This document shows, in pieces, positions 26,958-32,901 of a stretch of 32,901 nt of DNA (the first letter of the stretch is position 1; every line of letters starts with the position of its first letter). Made by a program: the position numbers and the translations under genes. Where the stretch lies: positions 1 to 32,901 of the forward strand of contig JAOUFY010000029.1 of assembly GCA_029857955.1 (NCBI GenBank), in the 5' to 3' direction. The notes beneath the pieces were generated by a model. The model ran no database searches. It was not told the origin of the DNA and was given only the letters and a program-made list of their open reading frames with translations. Source of the DNA: Spirochaetia bacterium (GTDB taxonomy: Bacteria > Spirochaetota > Leptospiria > Turneriellales > JAOUFE01).

Positions 26958-26985
26958 TGTGACTAACACTAGGGGCTAAGCTCCT
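26955..26985. terminator. Two adjoining hairpins between convergent genes
   Basis: TAGTGT/ACACTA (26955-26960/26966-26971, loop GACTA) begins in the aldolase stop codon. AGGGGC/GCTCCT (26971-26976/26980-26985, one G-U pair, TAA loop) follows at once. They occupy most of the 37-base gap between two convergent stops, where a bidirectional terminator is expected. Neither has a good T-run, so the call is tentative. Confidence 0.4.
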
Positions 26986-26994
26986 CAATTAAAA

Positions 26995-28650
26995 TCACCA
27001 ATCTATGCAATGATAATCTTTAAGAAATTTTCCATAAACATGATTGCCTGTTAAAATTCCGTTAAAAAATGGATCGCAAACGCGGGCGGCTCCGTCAACA
27101 ATGTCCAGCGGCGGCTGAAAGTCGTGGGTCTCTTCTTTAAGTTTCGACAATTGAGCGGGGTCTTCGTCGGTAACCCATCCTGTATCTACCGCGTTCATAA
27201 AAATTCCGTCTTTTGCAAAATCGCTGGCTGAAGTGTGAGTGAGCATGTTGAGGGCGGCCTTGGCCATGTTTGTATGCGGGTGTCTGTCTGCCTTTTTGTA
27301 TCGATAAAATTTACCCTCCATTGCGGAAACATTGACGATGTGTTTTTCTCCGGTATAGTCTCGGCGCATGATCGAAACCAGTCGATTGCAAAGTACAAAA
27401 GGCGCAATTGCATTTACCAGTTGAATTTCAAACATTTCTGACGTTGGTATTTCCCCCAGCCGTAGGCGCCAACTGTTCGTGGTACGCAGATCAACCTGTT
27501 GCAAGTCGGCATCAAGTTTTCCCTCCGGAAAAACTTCCTGAACGGCCATTGAGTTATCGTATGTGTAGGGAATTTGTGAAAGTTCTGCCGAACTTCGAAT
27601 GCCGATTCCGGGAGCGTATGCATGCCATTCTACAGGCAGCGCCGATTCCTTTGATAAATCATTTACGTGAGAGTGGTTGGTAAAAACATTGAGCTTGTCT
27701 TTACATTCCTTGTAAAATTCCAGCAATTTTTGAGCTTCTGGCTTAAGGTTTGAAAATGAGCTGGTTTCATTTGCCATTAGATGGGCATAAAAACCCGGCG
27801 GTCGCCGTACAGTTTGTGCCGCGTTGTTGATTAAAATGTCGAGTCGATCCAGGTTTTTCTCAAGCCATGCCGCAAAAATTTCTACACTTGGCGTATGTCG
27901 AAGATCGAGACCAAAAATTTGCAAACGGTCTTTCCATTGACAGTAATCTTCTTCTTTAGAAAATCGTATGGCAGAATCAACCGGAAATCTGGTCGTTGCA
28001 ATCACCCTTGCTCCTGCTCGCAGCATCATTAAAGTAGCATGGTAGCCGATCTTTAAGCGTGATCCGGTAATGACGGCAACTCGACCTTCAAGCGATGCGC
28101 TTTGAAAACGTTTTTTATAATTAAAGTCGCCGCATGAAGTACACATGGTATCGTAAAAAAAATGAAGCTGCGTGTATTCAGCTTTGCATACATAACAATT
28201 ACGGGGGGAATGTAGTTTGCCGTTGTTGTCGTCAGCATCAGTAACGGATGCTTTGGAATCTGTATGATCCATTTGCCGTAATAACTTTGGCGCGACAAAC
28301 ACAGGAGCTTTACGCGCTTCTCGGATTCCCGTCTGGGCGCGGGCCAGGCGTTCTTTATTTACAATTTTCAAGCGTTTGATTTTTTTTCGATGATTTTTAC
28401 GCTTCAGCAGTTCTTCTTTTGATGGATGGGAGATCAAGCCGGCAGCCGTTAAAAGAGCAATACGTTTTGCATCGGGAAGTTCTGAGAGCGGTTCGCTGTT
28501 TTCTACCAGAGATTGAAGCGTTTGTAAACAATGATCAATATCATCTTGAGAAAGTTTAACTTTTAAATTATTTTTTTCTGGTTTTGAATCATTCTTTTCA
28601 TCATTGGTATTATCAGATGTTGATAATTCGTTTGCGCTGAATTTATTCAT
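26995..28650 (-). CDS. Zinc-ribbon SDR-family protein with altered catalytic tyrosine
   Basis: A 551-residue protein. Residues 1-150 are a charged extension with a strongly basic stretch ([13 protein letters not shown], about 84-96). A four-cysteine zinc ribbon follows (C152, C155, C170, C173). From about residue 186 there is a short-chain dehydrogenase Rossmann fold: TGSRLKIG (195-202), NNAAQT (275-280), and VNVSAMEG with the usual catalytic Ser (S442). Where YxxxK is expected the protein reads TNMAK (460-464), keeping the Lys but replacing Tyr by Thr. There is a large insert of about 120 residues between NNAA and the active site. The cofactor fold seems intact, but standard SDR redox chemistry is doubtful. 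GC is about 47-55% over much of the SDR part against about 33% in neighbours. I recall similar zinc-ribbon SDRs in plants and bacteria, of unknown role. Confidence 0.82.
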   Translation of the reverse strand: MNKFSANELSTSDNTNDEKNDSKPEKNNLKVKLSQDDIDHCLQTLQSLVENSEPLSELPDAKRIALLTAAGLISHPSKEELLKRKNHRKKIKRLKIVNKERLARAQTGIREARKAPVFVAPKLLRQMDHTDSKASVTDADDNNGKLHSPRNCYVCKAEYTQLHFFYDTMCTSCGDFNYKKRFQSASLEGRVAVITGSRLKIGYHATLMMLRAGARVIATTRFPVDSAIRFSKEEDYCQWKDRLQIFGLDLRHTPSVEIFAAWLEKNLDRLDILINNAAQTVRRPPGFYAHLMANETSSFSNLKPEAQKLLEFYKECKDKLNVFTNHSHVNDLSKESALPVEWHAYAPGIGIRSSAELSQIPYTYDNSMAVQEVFPEGKLDADLQQVDLRTTNSWRLRLGEIPTSEMFEIQLVNAIAPFVLCNRLVSIMRRDYTGEKHIVNVSAMEGKFYRYKKADRHPHTNMAKAALNMLTHTSASDFAKDGIFMNAVDTGWVTDEDPAQLSKLKEETHDFQPPLDIVDGAARVCDPFFNGILTGNHVYGKFLKDYHCIDW

Positions 28651-28736
28651 TTTCGTTTAAATAAAGATTCCAGATGCGATGTAAAGCAATTATAGAATGT
28701 ATTGATTGGTTTTAAATCAAATAATTTATTTGAATT

Positions 28737-29591
28737 TCAAGTATGTTTTTCAACCCATTTTTCAAGATCGTTTAGCGGTTTTTCTTTTTCTGTTTCATTG
28801 TACACTTCATGATATAAATCGTCGTAAATGATCAAAGTTTTATCTTTGCTGCCGCAATTTGCATAAAACATTTTTGTTCCTTCAGGGTTTGAAATGCCAT
28901 CGCTTCCGCCATGTGTCAGCAACACAGGAATTTTCATTTCTGAAGCATGATCAATGCACCACTTGCCTTTATTGATGATTTCTTCAGCAAGTTTAACTTT
29001 AATAAAGCCATGAACCAGAGGATCATCGATATATGCTTTTACGACATTTTTATCATGTGAAATAAATTTTACATCTAATCCCAAATCTAACCTCAGTTCA
29101 GGAATTAGCATGGTTAAAAGTTTACCAGCTATGCGTTTTACATAAAGCAAAGGCGTCATATGCACTGACAGTGATGCGCCATTTGAAACTATAGCTTTAA
29201 TCTGGTTTGCATAGTCCGGTACAAGACCAAATGAAAGGCCGATCAAGCCTCCCAATGAATGTGAAATTAAAACAGGCTTTTTTGTTTTATAAGTCTTTTT
29301 CACGAAAACAATAAATGAATATAAATCTTCAACAAGGCTGTTAAAGTTTGGCGAATATCCTCGTAACCCTTCAGATAAACCATGACCTCGCATATCTAAA
29401 ATAAAAAGAGAATAACCGCTGTTTTGAAATTTTTCAACAACATTGAAGTAGCGCCCGGAATGTTCTCCAAATCCATGTTGAATAACAATGCATTTTTCAG
29501 GGTTAAAAGTTTTATTTATAAAAGCACAGTAAAATAAATTTATATTATCTGCCGAAGATGTAAAATTGCCGGTTATTTTTTTATATGCCAT
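28737..29591 (-). CDS. Alpha/beta hydrolase, monoacylglycerol lipase/lysophospholipase-like
   Basis: A 284-residue serine hydrolase of the Hydrolase_4 type. The oxyanion motif is QHGFGEHSGRY (38-48), the DMRGHGLSEG block is at 66-75, the nucleophile S112 is in SHSLGG, the acid is D231 (THGGSDGIS) and the histidine is H261 (LYHEVYNE). These are the hallmarks of monoacylglycerol lipases and bacterial PldB-type lysophospholipases. No signal peptide is present, so it probably acts in the cytoplasm or at the inner membrane face. Its ATG lies one base after the stop of the receptor-cyclase gene, implying translational coupling and a possible link between cyclic nucleotide signalling and lipid turnover. 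Confidence 0.9.
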   Translation of the reverse strand: MAYKKITGNFTSSADNINLFYCAFINKTFNPEKCIVIQHGFGEHSGRYFNVVEKFQNSGYSLFILDMRGHGLSEGLRGYSPNFNSLVEDLYSFIVFVKKTYKTKKPVLISHSLGGLIGLSFGLVPDYANQIKAIVSNGASLSVHMTPLLYVKRIAGKLLTMLIPELRLDLGLDVKFISHDKNVVKAYIDDPLVHGFIKVKLAEEIINKGKWCIDHASEMKIPVLLTHGGSDGISNPEGTKMFYANCGSKDKTLIIYDDLYHEVYNETEKEKPLNDLEKWVEKHT

Positions 29592-29592
29592 A

Positions 29593-31701
29593 TTATTCCC
29601 AGATTGTATCGCTTACTTTATCGAAAGATTTACTCGTTAAGTTAAAAATTCCGCTCCATTCTTCTTCAGGAGGGAAGTTTTGTAAATCTTTACACCTTTT
29701 AATAAATACCTGCAGAACGGTATCTTGCGGACACTGTTGTGCAATTTTTTGGAAATCAATTTCTGCTTGATTAAATTTTCCAGAAATGTATAATTGACGG
29801 GCTGCTTGAAATTCAACTGCATAGGATGATTTTTGATTAGAAACAGATACTTCATTGCAATTATATACCTCATAAATCTTAACTTGATTGCTTTTTCCTT
29901 TTAAATACACGCTGTCAATTTCTCTTAATTGAAATTCCTGCGGATTTTTTAACTCTTTAACTACACTGTCACTGACTAAAATTTGTGTATTGTAAAGTTT
30001 GGTTAAATCTTCCATTCGGCTGGCAATGTTTACATTATCGCCAATTACAGTGTATTCCATTCTAACAGATGACCCGATATTTCCTGCTAAAACAGTCCCC
30101 GTATGAATACCAATGCCCATTTTTAATGTAGGCAGGCTTTCACTGATAAAAACATGGTTTAATGATTCCAGGGCTTTTGACATGGCAATGGCAGAGCGTA
30201 TGGCATTATCACAATGACTTGGAGATTCAAGAGGTACATTAAAAATTGCCATAACTGCATCACCAATGTATTTATTTACAAGTCCATGATTTAAAGACAC
30301 CTCCTGTGACAGCGCTTCCAGATAACGGTTTAATATTTTTACAATTAATTCTGGATTATGCTTCTCGGATAGTTCTGTAAATTTTCGAATATCGCAAAAT
30401 AAAATTGTAGCGATTTTTTCTTTTCCTCCCATTTCAAGATTGCCCTTTAACATGTAATCGCGAATAGCTGGATCAACGACTTTTCCAAAGGTTTCTGAAA
30501 CTCTTTCTTTTTCAAGTTGAAGGACTCTAATTCGATGAGCAAGACCAAATGATAATATGGTAACTTCTATGGCATTTCCAATCTGCATGGAGAAGGGAGT
30601 AAAAAACGGAATAAAAAGATTTGCTGTTTTTGCTCCATAAATTATTACGCCAAGTAAAAAAAATATCCAGGCAGCTAAAAAGTAACGAGCAGATTCATTT
30701 CTTTTTGCGGCTAAAACTCCAACATAAATTAAAAAGATACTCATTCCAATCATTAGAAAGAGCGTCATTTGAATTCCGTAGTAAAAACCAGATTTCCATA
30801 GTACAAAAATTGGTAATAAAGATAAAATTATAAGCCCCATAAAAACAAAATATATGCGTGGAAATTCTGTTTTAATGTTTAAATAACTCGTTGAAAAAAG
30901 AATAATAACGATCATGGTGATCGCGCCAAGGTATACCCGCAGATCACGCAGAAACTGGTAATTGGTTGTATTTATAATTTCATCCAAATAGCCGTCGAGT
31001 CCGGCCTGCGCAATTCCAAATGATAAAATATAAAGAACATAGTAAATATAACTTTTTTCTCTAACTGTTAAAAAGATAAAAAAATTATAAAAAAACATTA
31101 CAAAAAGAATTCCATAGTAAAGTCCGCTAAAAAACATTTCAACATAATTTGTTCGAGCTAAAGTTGTTGCTGTTATAATTTTAACGGGAAGTTCCATGGT
31201 TTCATCGGTTACAACCCTGAAATAAAAGGTGCTTTCATCGTCGGCAACGATGTTTAATGGAATAACGATTTTCCGGTGCAGAATCTCTCTTTTATCAAAT
31301 GCAAAATCTTTACCATATTTAATTTCTTTAAATCTTCCATTTTGATCAGGTGTGTATAAGCTGATGTGTTCAAGAAGGGGAAATTCAAATAAAAGATAAC
31401 GTTCTTTAGCTTTTTGGCTGTTATTTCTTAAAGTAAACTTTCCCCATATCGCAGATTTTGTGAAACTGTATGCCGGATAAGCTTTTTTATTAAGTGTAAA
31501 TTTTTTTTGATTTTCAGGATTCAAAATATCTTTTATGGTTAAATTTGAGGATTTATCTTCATATAAATATAAATATTTTAACAAATTTTGTTCTTCATTA
31601 TTTTTATTTTGCAAGTTATCTGATAATGCCAGCGAATTCCCGTAAATATTAAAACATAAAATGGCAGATAATAGATAAATAATGGCAAATAACTTTCTCA
31701 T
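29593..31701 (-). CDS. 7TM receptor (7TMR-DISM) adenylate cyclase
   Basis: A 702-residue membrane receptor enzyme. A signal peptide (1-22) is followed by an extracytoplasmic 7TMR-DISMED2-like domain (about 40-180; AIWGKFTLRN and YLLFEFPLLEHISLY are typical). Seven membrane helices span about 187-390, then a short coiled linker. The class III cyclase domain (about 428-600) has a full catalytic set: metal D437 (FCDIRKFT) and D481 (YIGDAVMA), purine-contacting K477 and T551, and N558/R562 (GDNVNIASR). This set favours ATP over GTP, and a homodimer would have two sites. The C-terminal ~90 residues have one TPR-like helix pair and a Trp-containing tail. It probably senses an external ligand, perhaps a sugar, and makes cAMP; the ligand is unknown. 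It is coupled to the downstream lipase-like gene. Confidence 0.93.
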   Translation of the reverse strand: MRKLFAIIYLLSAILCFNIYGNSLALSDNLQNKNNEEQNLLKYLYLYEDKSSNLTIKDILNPENQKKFTLNKKAYPAYSFTKSAIWGKFTLRNNSQKAKERYLLFEFPLLEHISLYTPDQNGRFKEIKYGKDFAFDKREILHRKIVIPLNIVADDESTFYFRVVTDETMELPVKIITATTLARTNYVEMFFSGLYYGILFVMFFYNFFIFLTVREKSYIYYVLYILSFGIAQAGLDGYLDEIINTTNYQFLRDLRVYLGAITMIVIILFSTSYLNIKTEFPRIYFVFMGLIILSLLPIFVLWKSGFYYGIQMTLFLMIGMSIFLIYVGVLAAKRNESARYFLAAWIFFLLGVIIYGAKTANLFIPFFTPFSMQIGNAIEVTILSFGLAHRIRVLQLEKERVSETFGKVVDPAIRDYMLKGNLEMGGKEKIATILFCDIRKFTELSEKHNPELIVKILNRYLEALSQEVSLNHGLVNKYIGDAVMAIFNVPLESPSHCDNAIRSAIAMSKALESLNHVFISESLPTLKMGIGIHTGTVLAGNIGSSVRMEYTVIGDNVNIASRMEDLTKLYNTQILVSDSVVKELKNPQEFQLREIDSVYLKGKSNQVKIYEVYNCNEVSVSNQKSSYAVEFQAARQLYISGKFNQAEIDFQKIAQQCPQDTVLQVFIKRCKDLQNFPPEEEWSGIFNLTSKSFDKVSDTIWE

Positions 31702-31781
31702 GAAACCAATGATGATATTTTCTTTCCGGGATCAAGTAGTTTTACTGATGTTAACCCATCGAATTTATGACATGAATTAAC

Positions 31782-32858
31782 TCATTTTAAAGATTCAGGC
31801 AATGCCTTTTTTCTAACAGTGTTTATCAATAAATCCATATATTTTTCAGGCTCCTCAAATATTTGTAGATGCGCCGAGTTTTCAAACCATATCCACTTCT
31901 TTTCGGGAGCCCTTAGTTTTTCATAATACTTTTCGGCTAAGGCAAAAGGTGTTTGAAGATCGTGCCTGCCTGTTAAAACATAAATTGGAATTTTAATTTC
32001 AGGTACTTCTTTGAAAAGATCAACTTGATTATAAACAGGCATAAAGGAATCAATGCTATAGTTAATTCCGCGTATGTATTGAAACGAATCCCATAAAGTG
32101 TATTCAGCAGGAAACGTCATGGATAACATAAACATCGTTCCCATTTTTTTTGAGAATACAGAACCACCCATTTGATTTAATAACTTTCTTTCAGCAATAA
32201 GTCCTTCTTTACCGTTTTTATAATAGCCATTAACGGGAGGACCGATATTTTTTAATTGATTTTGTATGCTTTCATTTTTTAAATCTTTTGAGCGTTGGAC
32301 CAAAAACTCGTATGAAATATCTTCCTGTTGAATTGTATTGACAAGTAAACCTGCGGTAACTACAGCATAATAATCTTCTGGATAGCGAGCAGCTGTTCGT
32401 ACAGCAAGATATGTTCCCCACGAATGGCCAATTATAAATATCTTATTTTTATTAAATCGTTTTTTTAGGTATTGAGTTACCTCGTGAGTATCATTCAGGA
32501 AGACTTCTAAATTCATCGTCTCTTGTGAAACCGTTGATGAAAATGATTTACCCGAACCTCTTTGTTCCCACATGACAAGTGTAAAATATTTTTCAAGCTC
32601 ACTGTGGTATTTACGCACCAAACCAGTTTCCGGACTTCCAGGGCCGCCATGTAAAAAAAATAAAACAGGATTGTTTATATCATTACCGCGAATTAACATA
32701 AATTGCTTTTGACCGCCAATTTGTACATATTCCATCGTCGCTATGCTGTTTGGAATAGGTTTACCATAAGGATCTTTTATATCACTTGTAGATGAGCGGG
32801 AAATAATAAACAACAATACCAGAATAAAAAATACTATAGCAAAACCAGTTTTTTTCAC
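31782..32858 (-). CDS. Membrane-anchored alpha/beta hydrolase, proline iminopeptidase-like (S33)
   Basis: About 358 residues. One N-terminal hydrophobic helix (FAIVFFILVLLFII) anchors or exports the protein, and an alpha/beta hydrolase domain follows: HGGPGSPE (oxyanion), MWEQRGSGKS, nucleophile Ser in GHSWGTY, Asp in GRHDLQTP and His in SAHLQIFEEP. HGGPG with WEQRGSGKS is characteristic of the S33 proline iminopeptidase/tricorn-factor group, although many members are esterases. I chose GTG at 32858 (MKKTGFAIVF...), a natural signal-anchor start. The frame stays open to a TTG at 32894 that directly follows an in-frame TAA, giving 370 residues. No Shine-Dalgarno site helps, and the window ends a few bases further on. 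It lies 80 bases upstream of the receptor-cyclase gene on the same strand. Confidence 0.85.
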   Translation of the reverse strand: MKKTGFAIVFFILVLLFIISRSSTSDIKDPYGKPIPNSIATMEYVQIGGQKQFMLIRGNDINNPVLFFLHGGPGSPETGLVRKYHSELEKYFTLVMWEQRGSGKSFSSTVSQETMNLEVFLNDTHEVTQYLKKRFNKNKIFIIGHSWGTYLAVRTAARYPEDYYAVVTAGLLVNTIQQEDISYEFLVQRSKDLKNESIQNQLKNIGPPVNGYYKNGKEGLIAERKLLNQMGGSVFSKKMGTMFMLSMTFPAEYTLWDSFQYIRGINYSIDSFMPVYNQVDLFKEVPEIKIPIYVLTGRHDLQTPFALAEKYYEKLRAPEKKWIWFENSAHLQIFEEPEKYMDLLINTVRKKALPESLK

Positions 32859-32901
32859 AGGATAACTGATTTTTTCAAACTGAAACCCCGTCAATTATTT
32901 T

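Noticed and set aside
27408-27683. Antisense open frames within the SDR gene (also 27235-27441)
   Set aside because: Shadow frames in the higher-GC SDR gene; no start context and no protein-like composition.
28690-28740. TCAAATA/TATTTGA inverted repeat after the lipase-like gene
   Set aside because: All-AT stem with no GC pair cluster; expected by chance in AT-rich DNA.
1-32901. Mobile elements, CRISPR arrays, phage or defence systems
   Set aside because: No transposase, integrase, direct repeat-spacer pattern, restriction or toxin gene could be found on either strand.

Overview
The window looks like chromosomal DNA of an AT-rich spirochaete, most likely in the Leptospira/Leptonema/Turneriella branch. 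The reasons are a giant membrane-anchored coiled-coil protein of the type I know as 'SpiroCoCo', two class III nucleotide cyclases (one with a 7TMR-DISM receptor, one shaped like mammalian soluble adenylyl cyclase), several conserved but uncharacterised exported proteins, and few clear Shine-Dalgarno sequences. I see no insertion sequence, prophage, CRISPR array or plasmid function. No gene-free stretch exceeds 300 bases; the longest is 10789-11036 (248 bases).

Left part (1-15210): the tail of an unidentified gene, then the 1988-residue coiled-coil gene. It contains an exact 207-base periodicity (13 full units, two of them shortened by exactly 33 bases) and ends in a helix-turn-helix-like segment. 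A small cupin converges on it with a 7-base overlap. Next comes a 1391-residue sAC-like adenylyl cyclase (C1-C2-AAA-TPR) read leftward from a consensus promoter that lies almost on its start codon. Divergent from it is recG. Converging on recG is a two-gene unit: a 313-321 residue unknown protein and, one base later, a protein that joins an S1-S4 voltage-sensor-like domain to an extracytoplasmic domain and a HAMP-like segment.

Middle (15211-26016): an intergenic island with three tandem hairpins, an ABC-F ATPase with its own terminator, tRNA-Ser(GGA), and a small exported protein. Then a leftward series follows: an AsmA-like periplasmic protein closely coupled to an unknown 508-residue protein, an RNase Z-like metallo-beta-lactamase-fold enzyme, an in-frame HPPK-PanB (folate-pantothenate) fusion, and an exported 238-residue unknown.

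Right part (26017-32901): a rightward HpcH/HpaI-type aldolase, then a leftward run comprising an S33-type alpha/beta hydrolase, a 7TM receptor-cyclase, a monoacylglycerol-lipase-like hydrolase (one base after the cyclase), and a zinc-ribbon SDR protein with higher GC than its surroundings.

Themes are signalling (two cyclases and a voltage-sensor-like protein), envelope and lipid biology (AsmA-like protein, lipase-like hydrolases), and housekeeping (RecG, ABC-F, tRNA, HPPK/PanB). The strongest leads for unusual biology are the voltage-sensor/HAMP chimera, the hendecad-quantised giant coiled coil with a terminal HTH, the sAC-like cyclase that appears to have lost its bicarbonate-binding residues, and the HPPK-PanB fusion. 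All family calls are from reading the sequence; no database search was run.
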